From an uncultured Naasia sp. (GTDB taxonomy: Bacteria; Actinomycetota; Actinomycetes; Actinomycetales; Microbacteriaceae), in assembly GCA_913778905.1 (NCBI GenBank), contig CAJYYA010000012.1:252992-316991 (forward strand): DNA of 64,000 nt. Direction: 5' to 3'. Made by a program: the position numbers and the translations under genes. The notes under the pieces are model-generated. The model worked only from the letters and a program-made list of their open reading frames with translations, was not told the DNA's origin and searched no databases. Within the stretch, counting starts at the first letter, position 1, and every line of letters starts with the position of its first letter. This document shows positions 1 to 8,335 of this stretch, piece by piece.

Positions 1-2
1 TG

Positions 3-692
3 CTTCGGGTCCTCGAGCGGGAGTACCTCACGGCGGTCACGACCGGCGGGGCCGCGGTGGGAGCATCCGCGGTCTTCCCCGGAGTCGGCACCGGAGCGGC
101 GCTCGCACTCAGCGGCGTCGAGACGGCCGGCTTCCTCGAGGCCAGCGCCCTCTTCGCGCAATCCGTCGCGGAACTGCACGGCCTCGCCGTGCGTGAGCCG
201 GAACGCGCCCGCGCCCTGGTCATGGCGATGATGCTCGGCGAGGGTGGCCGCAAGCTGGTCAAGCAATTCGCCGGTCAGATGAGCGGCAAGGCCGGCCTCG
301 GACGCCCGGCGTTCTGGGGCGAGCTGGTGACCACCTCGATGCCTCAGGCGATCATGGGTCCGCTGACCGACTCGCTTCGGAAGCGCTTCATGCGCAGCTT
401 CCTGACCCGCCAGAGCGGAACCGTCATCGGGCGCATGGTCCCCTTCGGCGTCGGAGCGGTCATCGGCGGAACCGGCAACCACCTGCTCGGACGACGCGTC
501 GTCTCGAGCTCCCGCGAGGCGTTCCCCCCGCTGCCCGAGGACTTCCTCCCCGAGCTGGCACTGACGGTGAAGACGACCGCCCGGGGTATCGAACCGGGCG
601 AGGACTCACCTCGCCGGCGCTCGCCGTTCCGCCGCAAGCCGCGCGCGCTGGAGGGGCCCGACGCCGCTGCCGACGCCGACGCGCGGCCCTGA
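3..692 (+). CDS. Unknown protein, 5'-truncated by the window edge
   Basis: The reading frame is open from the first bases of the window; a GTG at 57 is only an internal codon, so the true start lies outside. The visible protein has an Ala/Gly-rich hydrophobic stretch near the N-terminus (AVFPGVGTGAALALSG), a second Gly/Val-rich segment (GRMVPFGVGAVIGGTG) around the middle, and a basic, proline-rich tail with RRRSPFRRKPR. This suggests a membrane-associated protein with two glycine-rich hairpins and a charged cytoplasmic tail. I do not recognise the family with certainty. The gene is convergent with the htrA-like gene and shares a strong hairpin with it. Codon usage is strongly G/C at third positions, supporting a real gene. 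Confidence 0.75.
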   Translation, partial: LRVLEREYLTAVTTGGAAVGASAVFPGVGTGAALALSGVETAGFLEASALFAQSVAELHGLAVREPERARALVMAMMLGEGGRKLVKQFAGQMSGKAGLGRPAFWGELVTTSMPQAIMGPLTDSLRKRFMRSFLTRQSGTVIGRMVPFGVGAVIGGTGNHLLGRRVVSSSREAFPPLPEDFLPELALTVKTTARGIEPGEDSPRRRSPFRRKPRALEGPDAAADADARP

Positions 693-746
693 ATCGAGCA
701 GATGTCGCTTGTCGGACGACGTCCCGGGCGCGATGCAGCGATGCAG

Positions 747-780
747 GAAGGGCCGGTGCACCGCGGTGCACCGGCCCTTC
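747..780. terminator. Bidirectional terminator hairpin
   Basis: A perfect 15-bp inverted repeat (747-761 and 766-780) with a CGCG loop lies between two convergent genes. The ends carry GAAGG/CCTTC, so either strand gives a stable stem with a short T-containing tail. It probably terminates both transcripts. Confidence 0.85.
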
Positions 781-801
781 CTCACCTCGAGGAGGAACGA
801 A

Positions 802-2457
802 TCAGAGGCTGAGTGTTCCGAGAGTCACGGTCGCCTCGTAGCGCTGACCGTCACGGACGTAGACCAGGTTGGCCTCCGCCCCGGCAGCGAGATACCGGAC
901 CTGCGCGGTGAGGTCGGTCGAGTTGGTGATCTGCGTGCCGTTGAACTCCGTCACGATGTCACCCGCCTTGAGACCGGCCTTCTGCGCTGCCCCGCCGTTG
1001 GTGATCTCCTGCAGGTAGGCGCCCGACTGACCAGCCGAGGGGTCGACCCTCGTGGCGTCGGCGACCCCGGCTCCGAGCAGTCCGTGCGTCGCCGAACCGT
1101 TCTCGATGATCTCGTCGGCGACCCGCTTGGCGAGATCGGCCGGGATCGCGAAGCCGACTCCGATGTTGCCGGACTGACCGGAGCTGCTGCCGCCGGCGCT
1201 CGCGATGGCGACGTTCACCCCGATCAGCTCCCCCTCGGTGTTGAGCAGGGCGCCGCCCGAGTTGCCGGGGTTGATGGCCGCATCCGTCTGGATGACCGGG
1301 ATGGAGATGGTGCCCGACGACTGCTGCTGCTGTTGCTGCTGCTGCTGGCCCTGACCGGGGATGTCGAAGTTCCAGAAGTCGTACGGCGACTGCCCGTTCT
1401 CGTCCGGGGCGGTTTCGCCCTCGCTCTTCGGCACCGCGGACGACTTGACCGTGATGCTGCGGTTGAGCGACGAGATGATGCCGTCGGTGACGGTGCCGCT
1501 GAGGCCGAGCGGCGCGCCGATCGCGATGGCCGAGTCGCCGACGTTGAGCTTGGTCGAGTCGGCGAACTCCATCGGAGTCAGGCCGCTGGCGTTGTCCAGC
1601 TTGATGACGGCGAGGTCGACCACCGGGTCGGTGCCGACGATCGTCGCGGTGTAGACGCGGCCGTCGTCGGTCGTGACCGACACCTTCGCGTTGCCCACGG
1701 CTCCGTCGAGCGTCACGACGTGCGTGTTGGTCAGGACGTAGCCGTCGGCGCTGAGGATGACGCCCGATCCGGTGCCCGCCGAACTGTTGCCCGAGACCGA
1801 GATGGTCACGACCGAGGGCGACGACTTGGCGGCCACCGCCGTGACGGTGGTCGCGTCGGAGGCCCGATTGACGGTGACGTTGGTCCCGCCACCCGACTGG
1901 CTGACGACCCGGGGGTTCTGGTCGTTGACGACGAGGGCGATGCCGGCGCCCGACGCTCCACCGAGGAGAGCTCCCACCGCGAGGGCGGCGATGATCGGGA
2001 CGGCGAGTCCGCGACGCTTCTTCTCATTCGGGGCGGCGGGAGCGGTCGCCGTCGCAGCCGGACCGAAAGCGGCTCCGGCCGTGTGCTCCTTGGCCGGGGG
2101 GATGTCGTAGATCGACGGCTGAGTCGGCGGGGCCTGGAAGCCGGGCTGCGAGGCGTGGGGCGCGGGGTACTGCGCCGTGGGGTGCTGGGGTGCCGGGTAC
2201 GGGGCCGTCGGGTGCTGGGGCGCCGGGTGCTGGGAAGCCGGGTGAGCGGCCTCAGAAGCGTGGGGGGCTGCCTGCGGGGCTACCGGATTGTGCGCCTCGG
2301 GGGCGGCAGGCGGCTGCGCGGACTCGGCCGGCTGCGTTGCGGGCGGGGTCGCGTCGTGCTGCGATGCGGCACCGGTGTGCTCGGCGCGGATAGCGGCCTC
2401 GTCGTGGCCGGTCGCCTCGGGCTGCTGGCTGTCGCGGGTGGGGTCTTCGTTGCTCAT
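802..2457 (-). CDS. htrA: HtrA/DegP-type membrane serine protease with PDZ domain
   Basis: Trypsin-fold (S1C) protease predicted to degrade or process misfolded envelope proteins outside the membrane. The start at 2457 is chosen because GAGGAG lies about 10 bases upstream; an earlier frame start has no such site. The 551-residue protein has a long cytoplasmic tail rich in Pro/Gln/Ala with repeated PAPQHPT units (about 70-105), one membrane segment (152-177), then the protease domain with His246 (TNTHVV), Asp281 (DLAVIKL) and Ser400 (NPGNSGG), and a C-terminal PDZ domain from about 447. A run of nine glutamines (371-379) sits in a surface loop before the catalytic Ser. All catalytic residues are present. 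The architecture is typical of actinobacterial HtrA proteins. Confidence 0.93.
   Translation of the reverse strand: MSNEDPTRDSQQPEATGHDEAAIRAEHTGAASQHDATPPATQPAESAQPPAAPEAHNPVAPQAAPHASEAAHPASQHPAPQHPTAPYPAPQHPTAQYPAPHASQPGFQAPPTQPSIYDIPPAKEHTAGAAFGPAATATAPAAPNEKKRRGLAVPIIAALAVGALLGGASGAGIALVVNDQNPRVVSQSGGGTNVTVNRASDATTVTAVAAKSSPSVVTISVSGNSSAGTGSGVILSADGYVLTNTHVVTLDGAVGNAKVSVTTDDGRVYTATIVGTDPVVDLAVIKLDNASGLTPMEFADSTKLNVGDSAIAIGAPLGLSGTVTDGIISSLNRSITVKSSAVPKSEGETAPDENGQSPYDFWNFDIPGQGQQQQQQQQQSSGTISIPVIQTDAAINPGNSGGALLNTEGELIGVNVAIASAGGSSSGQSGNIGVGFAIPADLAKRVADEIIENGSATHGLLGAGVADATRVDPSAGQSGAYLQEITNGGAAQKAGLKAGDIVTEFNGTQITNSTDLTAQVRYLAAGAEANLVYVRDGQRYEATVTLGTLSL
1321..1347. repeat. CTG/CAG trinucleotide tract
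   Basis: Nine consecutive triplets (four CTG, one TTG, four CTG) encode the polyglutamine run of the HtrA-like protease. Length changes here would stay in frame. Confidence 0.8.
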
Positions 2458-2602
2458 GGGGGTCGTGCTCCTCTCGGTGCATTCAGGATGCCGCGGCATC
2501 CTGTGGGCCGAATTGATGGGGCTTATAGGCTTCCTGGCCGGTTTCTATGAGCTTGCTACGACGATCGGCGGCTCCGATCGTCGCGGTTCCGCGGCTGCGC
2601 GG

Positions 2603-2608
2603 TAGCGT
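2603..2608 (+). promoter_or_regulatory. -10 element of a leaderless transcript
   Basis: TAGCGT ends six bases before the GTG start at 2615, the spacing expected when transcription begins at the start codon. No ribosome-binding site precedes the GTG. A clear -35 box is not visible. Confidence 0.55.
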
Positions 2609-2614
2609 TGCGCC

Positions 2615-3811
2615 GTGACAGTGCAGGGATCCTGGCAACGCGCCGCGCGAGGCGCTCTCCTCCTCGCGGAGGACGGCTCGGCCGTCCCCACCATCTTCTC
2701 CGAGATGAGCCAGCTGGCCGCCGCGACGGGCGCCATCAACCTGGGCCAGGGCTTCCCCGACTACGACGGACCGCGCGAGGTGCTCGAAGTCGCCCAGCGT
2801 GAAATCGCCGGCGGCAACAACCAGTACCCGCCGGGCCGCGGCATGGCCGTGCTGCGCGAGGCCATCGCCGCCCATCAGAAGCGCTTCTACGGTCTCGATG
2901 TCGACGCCGAACGCGAGGTCCTCGTCACCGCCGGGGCGACCGAAGCGCTCTCCGCGACCATCCTCGCCCTGATCGACGAAGGCGATGAGGTGCTGACCTT
3001 CGCACCGTTCTACGACGAGTACGGAGCCTGCATCGCATTCGGAAGAGGCGTGCACCGCACTGTCCCCCTGATCGCGCCGGAGTTCCGCCCCGACCTCGAC
3101 CGACTGCGCGAGAGCGTCACGGATGCGACGCGCCTGATCATCCTCAACGCGCCCCACAACCCGACCGGCGCGGTGTTCGACCGGGAGACGCTGGAGCTCA
3201 TCGTCGAGCTGGCCATCCGGCACGACGCCCTGATCGTGACCGACGAGGTCTACGAGCACCTCATGTACGACGGTCGAGTCCATACCCCGATCGCCACCCT
3301 GCCGGGAGCGCGGGAGCGCACCATCACCATCTCCTCAGGAGGCAAGACCTTCAACACCACGGGGTGGAAGGTCGGCTGGCTCATCGCTGCCCCCGCGATC
3401 GTCGATGCCGTCCTCGCGGTGAAGCAGTACCTGACCTACGTCAACGCGGGGCCGTTCCAGCCCGCCATCGCTGCGGGTCTCGCTCTGCCCGACTCGGTCT
3501 TCACGGGCCTCGCCGCCGACCTCCAGGCGAAACGCGATCTCCTCGTCGAGGGGTTGCGCACCGCGGGATTCGGGGTGTCCGTTCCGCCCGCGGGCTACTT
3601 CGTCGTGGCCGATGCTCTCCCGTTGGGCCACCCCGACGGCGCCACCCTGTGCCGGGAACTCCCGCAGCTCGCCGGTGTGGTCGGGATCCCGATCACGGCC
3701 TTCTGCCATCCCGAAGACGCGCCGGCCTTCCGCTCGCTCGTGCGGTTCGCATTCTGCAAGCGCCTCGACGTGCTCGAGGCAGCGACGGAGCGTCTCGCGG
3801 CGCTCGGCTGA
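2615..3811 (+). CDS. PLP-dependent class I/II aminotransferase
   Basis: Fold-type I aminotransferase of 398 residues, the usual length. Visible motifs are the substrate-loop NLGQGFPD (42-49), NAPHNPTG (178-185), the cofactor-binding Asp210 in TDEVYEHL, and the Schiff-base Lys244 in SSGGKTFNTTGWK. This pattern resembles the group containing kynurenine/glutamine-type aminotransferases and N-succinyldiaminopimelate aminotransferase (DapC); the substrate cannot be decided from sequence alone. It starts at a GTG with a leaderless promoter. It stands alone, divergent from the htrA-like gene and convergent with an amidase. Many actinobacteria pair such an aminotransferase with a nitrilase-family omega-amidase; here the two are adjacent, which fits a transaminase/omega-amidase pair acting on glutamine and its keto acid. 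That pairing is inference. Confidence 0.9.
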   Translation: MTVQGSWQRAARGALLLAEDGSAVPTIFSEMSQLAAATGAINLGQGFPDYDGPREVLEVAQREIAGGNNQYPPGRGMAVLREAIAAHQKRFYGLDVDAEREVLVTAGATEALSATILALIDEGDEVLTFAPFYDEYGACIAFGRGVHRTVPLIAPEFRPDLDRLRESVTDATRLIILNAPHNPTGAVFDRETLELIVELAIRHDALIVTDEVYEHLMYDGRVHTPIATLPGARERTITISSGGKTFNTTGWKVGWLIAAPAIVDAVLAVKQYLTYVNAGPFQPAIAAGLALPDSVFTGLAADLQAKRDLLVEGLRTAGFGVSVPPAGYFVVADALPLGHPDGATLCRELPQLAGVVGIPITAFCHPEDAPAFRSLVRFAFCKRLDVLEAATERLAALG

Positions 3812-3910
3812 TCCCCCGGCCGCTCGGAGCTCTCATCGCGTCGCGGACGGCCCCGGCCCGCCCGCTCCCCCCACCGCCGTCGAGGCCGTGGACGGTGGAA
3901 CGGCGTGCGA

Positions 3911-4729
3911 TCACTCGCCGATAGGCACGACCTTGTAGCGCCGCAGCTTCAACGCCGGGTTCTTGGCCCGGACCTGCGCGAGACGTTCGGTGGAGATCCA
4001 CGCGACCGCGACATCCGTCGCCTCACCGATCTCGACCATATGCACACCCATCGGTCCGACGATGAGGCTGTTGCCGACTCCGACCGGCGGAGCGTGGTCG
4101 GCGGCTGCCACGTAGATCGTGTTCTCGATCGCCCGCGCGGTGACGAGGGTTCGCCAGTGGCTCTCCTTGAGCGGACCGGCCACCCATTCCGCGGGGATCA
4201 GCACGAGGTCGGCACCCGCGTCGACGAGCCGCCTCGTGACCTCGGGGAAGCGCACGTCGTAGCAGGTCTGGATGCCGACGCGGACGCCGCCGACCTCGAA
4301 GATCTCCGGAGCGTCGGCGGGATCGCCGGGGACGACGAAGTCGCTCTCCTTCTGGCCGAAGGCGTCGTAGAGGTGCAGTTTGCGGTAGCTCGCGCGAACG
4401 CCTGAGGAGTCGACCGCGACGATGGTGTTCGAGAACTTGCCGCTCTCGGCGACCTTCTCCACCACACCCGCGACGATCGTGATGCCCAGCCGCGCGGCGA
4501 GAGCGGTGAGGCCCTCGACGAAACGGCCGTCGAGCTCCTGCGCGTTGCGGGCGAAACTTCCGTCCATCGGATTAGAGAAGTACGACGAGTACTCCGGGAG
4601 GAGGACGAGCTGGGCGCCGCGCGAGGCGGCGAGGGCGCAGAGCCCCGTGATCCGATCGAGGTTCTCGACGGCGTCGCGTCCGGGGGCGAATTGCGCCACC
4701 GCCACGCCGAGCTGTGCATCGCTGGCCAT
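3911..4729 (-). CDS. Nitrilase-superfamily carbon-nitrogen hydrolase (omega-amidase-like)
   Basis: Cytoplasmic C-N hydrolase of 272 residues, the normal length for the amidase branch. The Glu-Lys-Cys triad is complete: Glu46 (LLPEYSSYF), Lys117 (SYRKLHLYD) and Cys156 (IQTCYDVRFPE). The YRKLHLYD and CYDVRFPE motifs are those of omega-amidase/Nit-type members that cleave amides of small carboxylic acids. It lies tail to tail with an aminotransferase gene, which suits removal of the amide from an alpha-keto acid amide, but the substrate is not proven. A -10 hexamer lies six bases upstream of the ATG, so the mRNA is probably leaderless. Confidence 0.88.
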   Translation of the reverse strand: MASDAQLGVAVAQFAPGRDAVENLDRITGLCALAASRGAQLVLLPEYSSYFSNPMDGSFARNAQELDGRFVEGLTALAARLGITIVAGVVEKVAESGKFSNTIVAVDSSGVRASYRKLHLYDAFGQKESDFVVPGDPADAPEIFEVGGVRVGIQTCYDVRFPEVTRRLVDAGADLVLIPAEWVAGPLKESHWRTLVTARAIENTIYVAAADHAPPVGVGNSLIVGPMGVHMVEIGEATDVAVAWISTERLAQVRAKNPALKLRRYKVVPIGE

Positions 4730-4735
4730 GCGCCC

Positions 4736-4741
4736 ACCCTA
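4736..4741 (-). promoter_or_regulatory. -10 element, leaderless promoter of the amidase gene
   Basis: On the minus strand TAGGGT is followed by six bases and then the ATG at 4729, matching the actinobacterial leaderless arrangement. Confidence 0.6.
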
Positions 4742-4841
4742 GGCCCGCCCCCTCTGCTCCGTCCGATATTCCGGCGGGCGGTTCAGGCACGGCGGATACG
4801 ATCGGACGTGCCCGTCGGATCGGGTCAGGAGGAGGTGGCCG

Positions 4842-5678
4842 GTGGCGTGGAAGCGCCTGGAGCGCCTCACCCGATCCGCCGATGTGACGGTGCCCGAGCC
4901 CGCTGCGGCGAGCGACCGCGACGGCAACGCGCTCGACCCCGTCGCGAAGCCCGCGAAGAACGACGAAGCCGAGGAGTCGACGAAGGCGACGGGCGGGAAG
5001 GCTCCCGAGACGAGATCCTCCTCATCGAGGAAAGCGAAGCCCGCGGACAAGTGCGAGGTCCCCGGCAAGGCGAAGACCAAGACCAAAACCAAGACCAAGA
5101 CCACGAAGCGCACGGACTCCGCCCTGGACGTACCCGCCGAAGAGGTCGACCGGCTCGTCGACGAAGGCATGCTGATCGTGCGGTCAGCGCTGCGGATGTC
5201 GGCCAAGAACCGGCTCATCATGCAGGTGCTCGGGGCCGGCGAGACGTTCGATGAGGACGCCCTCATCGAGGAGGTCCGGGCCGATGCGAGGTCGCTCGCC
5301 GAGGAGAAGAGCGACGAGGCCGAACGGCTCGAAGTCGTCGCGACCAAGGCCGCGAAGAAGCCGGGCCGGGCTACCTTCCACGACGACTATCGACGCCAAG
5401 ACGTCCGAGCTCTCACGCTCCGCGAGCGGGTGGGCCGCGAGACGGCCAGGCGCCTGTACGAGCTCGGCGACGACGACACGGCCCTGCGCGACCTCATCCA
5501 TTCGGCGCGCGAATCCGCCCTCGACGATGTGATCCAGGCACGGATCTCGGCGGTCATGCCCTACCGCCGCGATCCCGCCTACCGTCGAGAACGCAACGAG
5601 CGGATGCGCGCACTCGCCGACGACCTGGCCGTGCTGCGTCGTCGGCAGAAGGCGCGTCTCGGCGACCGCGTCTCCTGA
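4842..5678 (+). CDS. Unknown basic protein with Lys-Thr repeats
   Basis: Protein of 278 residues that I do not recognise. The first third is low-complexity and charged, with a (KT)n run near residues 76-90 encoded by a six-base DNA repeat. The remainder (from about 95) is predicted mostly helical and rich in Arg/Asp/Glu, with segments such as LRERVGRETARRLYELGDDDTALRDLIH, and ends in a basic helix. No membrane segment or signal peptide is seen, so a cytoplasmic nucleic-acid or polymer-binding role is possible but unproven. The GTG start is supported by a strong AGGAGGAGGT just upstream. Its last 23 codons plus stop are duplicated exactly at 12271-12345, at the far end of the neighbouring sugar cassette. 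Confidence 0.75.
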   Translation: MAWKRLERLTRSADVTVPEPAAASDRDGNALDPVAKPAKNDEAEESTKATGGKAPETRSSSSRKAKPADKCEVPGKAKTKTKTKTKTTKRTDSALDVPAEEVDRLVDEGMLIVRSALRMSAKNRLIMQVLGAGETFDEDALIEEVRADARSLAEEKSDEAERLEVVATKAAKKPGRATFHDDYRRQDVRALTLRERVGRETARRLYELGDDDTALRDLIHSARESALDDVIQARISAVMPYRRDPAYRRERNERMRALADDLAVLRRRQKARLGDRVS

Positions 5679-5680
5679 GC
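5606..5680 (+). repeat. 75-bp direct repeat, left copy
   Basis: Identical over 75 bp to 12271-12345 (offset 6665), with a mismatch immediately outside both ends. It covers the last 23 codons and stop of the unknown Lys/Thr-repeat gene and contains a 9-bp inverted pair (5616-5624 and 5638-5646, 13-base loop). It marks one boundary of the LacI sugar cassette. Confidence 0.95.
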
Positions 5681-5714
5681 GTCGTCCCGCCCGGTGACGC
5701 CCCGCTCGGCCTCG

Positions 5715-6737
5715 CTATCCGCGCGGAGCGGCGATCGAGCTGCGTTCGATGAGAGGCATCGGCACCAGGTGCTCACCGGGTGCGTCATCCCCGAGGAGCA
5801 GTTCGACCGCCCGCGCCCCCATCTGCTGGTGAGGCAGGGCGACGGTCGTGAGCCCCGGGCGCAGATATGCCGCGACCTCGTCGTTGTCGAACGAGACCAG
5901 CGACACGTCATCCGGCACAGAGAGACCCCGCTCGGCGAGAGCGGCGTGAGCGCCGAACGCCAGACGGTCGTTCATGCAGACCACCGCCCGAACATCGGGC
6001 ACACGATCGATCAGACGGTTCATGGCCTCGTACCCGAACTCGGGATCCCAGATCCATACGGACTCCTCGGCTTCGAAGGCGATGCCCGATCGGGCCATCT
6101 CGCGACGGATACCGGTGATACGCCGTCCCACGGTCACCGACCGGAAGGCATCCTTCTCCAGCTCATCGCTCTGCCCGAGAAGGACGATCGATGAGCGATG
6201 ACCGGCCGCACAGAGCCGGCGGATGGCGTCCGTCCCGCCCTGCAGCTCGTCCGGCAGGACCGAAGTCGTGTATCGGGGGTTGGTCGCGTTGAGGAGCACA
6301 GCCCGCGTTCCACTCGGGAGCTCAGGCACGAATAGTTCACGCGCTCGCATGGTGGCGAAGATGATCCCGTCGACCTGGCGGTCGACCAGCGCGTCGATCG
6401 CCGCCGCCTCGCGGCGGGGATCGCCGCCCGTCTCGGTGACGAGCACGACATGGTCGGCCTTCTCGGCGGCATCGAGCGCGCCCTTGATCAACCCGCTGGC
6501 GAATCGCGTCGTCGCGACTTGGTCCGAGACGAACCCGATGGTCTGCGTCTTCTCGGTGCGGAGACTCCGGGCCGCGAGGTTCGGCCGGTAGCCCAGTTCG
6601 GCTGCGGCGGTATTGACACGGTTGTGCGCCTCCTCCGAGAGGCGGGTGTCCGGGCGCCCATTGAGGATCATCGAGGCCGCCGCGGGCGACAGGCCCGCCC
6701 GTCGAGCGACGTCAGACAGCGTGACTCGTTTGGCCAT
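5715..6737 (-). CDS. LacI-family transcriptional repressor (cassette regulator)
   Basis: Repressor of 340 residues. The N-terminal helix-turn-helix reads TLSDVARRAGLSPAAASMILNG and is followed by the hinge LGYRPNLAARSLRT; the rest is the periplasmic-binding-protein-like effector domain (IGFVSDQ..., VVCMNDRLAFGAHAAL, DDVSLVSFDNDEVAAYLRP). The start at 6737 is chosen over an upstream in-frame ATG at 6890 because the HTH begins two codons after it and GGAAGGTGA precedes it. It is divergent from the binding-protein gene of a sugar ABC importer and presumably controls that operon through the palindrome at 6837-6856. The stop lies only 35 bp from the 75-bp repeat. Confidence 0.92.
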   Translation of the reverse strand: MAKRVTLSDVARRAGLSPAAASMILNGRPDTRLSEEAHNRVNTAAAELGYRPNLAARSLRTEKTQTIGFVSDQVATTRFASGLIKGALDAAEKADHVVLVTETGGDPRREAAAIDALVDRQVDGIIFATMRARELFVPELPSGTRAVLLNATNPRYTTSVLPDELQGGTDAIRRLCAAGHRSSIVLLGQSDELEKDAFRSVTVGRRITGIRREMARSGIAFEAEESVWIWDPEFGYEAMNRLIDRVPDVRAVVCMNDRLAFGAHAALAERGLSVPDDVSLVSFDNDEVAAYLRPGLTTVALPHQQMGARAVELLLGDDAPGEHLVPMPLIERSSIAAPRG

Positions 6738-6803
6738 GCGATCACCTTCCTCACTCGTTGCCGAATCGTAGTGGTCGACATCCAGCCGACTCCCCGCAGG
6801 TGG

Positions 6804-6832
6804 TTGCGGATCAGTGCCGGTGTCTGCACAAT
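6804..6832 (+). promoter_or_regulatory. Promoter of the first sugar operon
   Basis: TTGCGG (6804-6809) and CACAAT (6827-6832) are 17 bases apart, a good sigma-A arrangement, reading toward the binding-protein gene at 6920. The likely start site falls in the operator just downstream. Confidence 0.5.
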
Positions 6833-6836
6833 AGCC

Positions 6837-6856
6837 CTGCTGAAACCATTTAGCAG
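6837..6856. promoter_or_regulatory. Candidate LacI operator
   Basis: CTGCTGAAACCATTTAGCAG is an imperfect 20-bp palindrome (arms CTGCTnAA and TTnAGCAG) between the divergent lacI-type and binding-protein genes. It covers the predicted transcription start, the usual site for a repressor. Confidence 0.6.
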
Positions 6857-6919
6857 AGTCGTCGGGAACAGTCTCGCCGTTCTCGATCATCGACGATCTT
6901 CGACAAAGGAGTCACAGCA

Positions 6920-8269
6920 ATGACACTGTTCCGCACACGCCGAGGGGGCACCGGCCTCGCGGTCGTCGCTCTCAGCGCTATCGCGGCGGCGGCCCTGACC
7001 GGCTGCGCCCCGGGATCATCGGGAACCGCCTCCACCACCTCGCAGGCCCCCGTCAGCACCGAGCTGACCACCGACGACGTGGTCCTCACGATCGCCGACG
7101 AGACCGGATTCCCCGTCACCGACAAGCTGACCGAGGAGTTCACCAAGCAGCACCCGAACGTCACGTTCAACATCACGCGCGACACGTTCCAGAACCTCAC
7201 CGCCAACGCACCCAAGCTGCTCGCGAGCGACACCCCGCCCGACCTGATCCGCCTCCCCACCCTGGGCGACACCGTCAAGGACGGCCTCGTCGCCAACCTC
7301 GACCCGTATTTCGACGCCTACGGCTGGGACAAGTGGCCCGCCTCGCAGCTCGCCCCCCTCCGCATGACCGAGGACGGCACGCGCGGCAGCGGTTCGCTCT
7401 ACCAGCTCGGCCTCGGCTACAGCGTCACGGGCATCTACATGAACACCAAGCTGGCATCGCAGCTCGGTATCACCGCACCGCCGCAGACCCTCGACGAGCT
7501 GGAGAAGGACCTGGCGATCGCCAAGGCGGGCGGCGTCCAGCCGATCATGTCCGGCGACAAGGACGGCGTCGTGAACTTCGTCGTGCAGGCCGCGATGAAC
7601 CAGTACGCCGACAAGGACGAGTTCCTGTCGTGGATGTTCAACGAGAAGGGCGCCACCTTCGACACCGAGGGCAACGTCAAGGGCGCCGAACTCATCCGCA
7701 AGTGGGCCGACGCCGGATACTTCCCGTCCGACATCAACGCCATCGACTACTTCACGTTCAACAGCAACTTCACCGGCGGCCAGGGCCTCTTCGCCTGGAA
7801 CGGCAACTGGGAGGCCGCCAACTACCAGAAGGCACTCGGGAGCGACGTCACCTACTTCCTCGCTCCCCCGGCCACCGCGGGCGGCAAGCACGTCGCCATG
7901 GGCGCTGCGAACTCCTTCTCGGTCGCCGCGAAGTCGAAGCACCTCAACGAGATCGCCTACTTCCTCAACTGGGTCCACACCGACGAGAAGGCCCGCCAGA
8001 TCATCGTCGACGTGACCGGCGCCTCACCCGGCGGCGACCCGAGCCTCGCGCTCCCCAGCGTGGAGAGCGGATCCCTGATCGGTCAGGCCCTCGAGATGTC
8101 GTCGCAGCTCGGCGCGGAGGACGGCCAGGTCGACTTCATGGCCAACACCACGGCCGGCATTTACGCGGGCTCGATCATCCCCGAGTCGCAGCTCCTCGTC
8201 ACCAGCCAGATCACCGGCCAGGAGTTCGTCGAGCGCGTCCAGAAGTTCTACGAGGGCGAAGTCGGCTGA
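6920..8269 (+). CDS. Carbohydrate ABC transporter substrate-binding lipoprotein
   Basis: Extracytoplasmic sugar receptor of the family 1 (MalE-like) type, 449 residues. A basic N-terminus and hydrophobic segment lead to the lipobox LTGC with Cys29, so it is lipid-anchored to the outer face of the membrane. The remainder has the features of sugar-binding lobes (TPPDLIRLPTLGDTVKDG, FAWNGNWEAANYQKAL). AAGGAG lies upstream of the ATG. It heads an operon of binding protein, two permeases, a GH32/43-like enzyme and a serine hydrolase. The sugar is unknown; the downstream enzyme suggests a fructosyl- or pentosyl-containing oligosaccharide. Confidence 0.92.
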   Translation: MTLFRTRRGGTGLAVVALSAIAAAALTGCAPGSSGTASTTSQAPVSTELTTDDVVLTIADETGFPVTDKLTEEFTKQHPNVTFNITRDTFQNLTANAPKLLASDTPPDLIRLPTLGDTVKDGLVANLDPYFDAYGWDKWPASQLAPLRMTEDGTRGSGSLYQLGLGYSVTGIYMNTKLASQLGITAPPQTLDELEKDLAIAKAGGVQPIMSGDKDGVVNFVVQAAMNQYADKDEFLSWMFNEKGATFDTEGNVKGAELIRKWADAGYFPSDINAIDYFTFNSNFTGGQGLFAWNGNWEAANYQKALGSDVTYFLAPPATAGGKHVAMGAANSFSVAAKSKHLNEIAYFLNWVHTDEKARQIIVDVTGASPGGDPSLALPSVESGSLIGQALEMSSQLGAEDGQVDFMANTTAGIYAGSIIPESQLLVTSQITGQEFVERVQKFYEGEVG

Positions 8270-8335
8270 ACCATGCACCACGATGACGGAACACGGCTGC
8301 ACACCGCAGCGCACTGAGAAGAGGACTGACGCCCC

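Noticed and set aside
709..2550. Long plus-strand frame of 613 codons antisense to the HtrA-like gene
   Set aside because: Mirror of a high-G+C gene; composition is Arg/Gly/Val-rich without domains, and the minus-strand protease has all catalytic motifs.
3871..3898. Terminator hairpin between the aminotransferase and amidase genes
   Set aside because: Only six clean pairs (CCACCG/CGGTGG) with a long loop; too weak to call.
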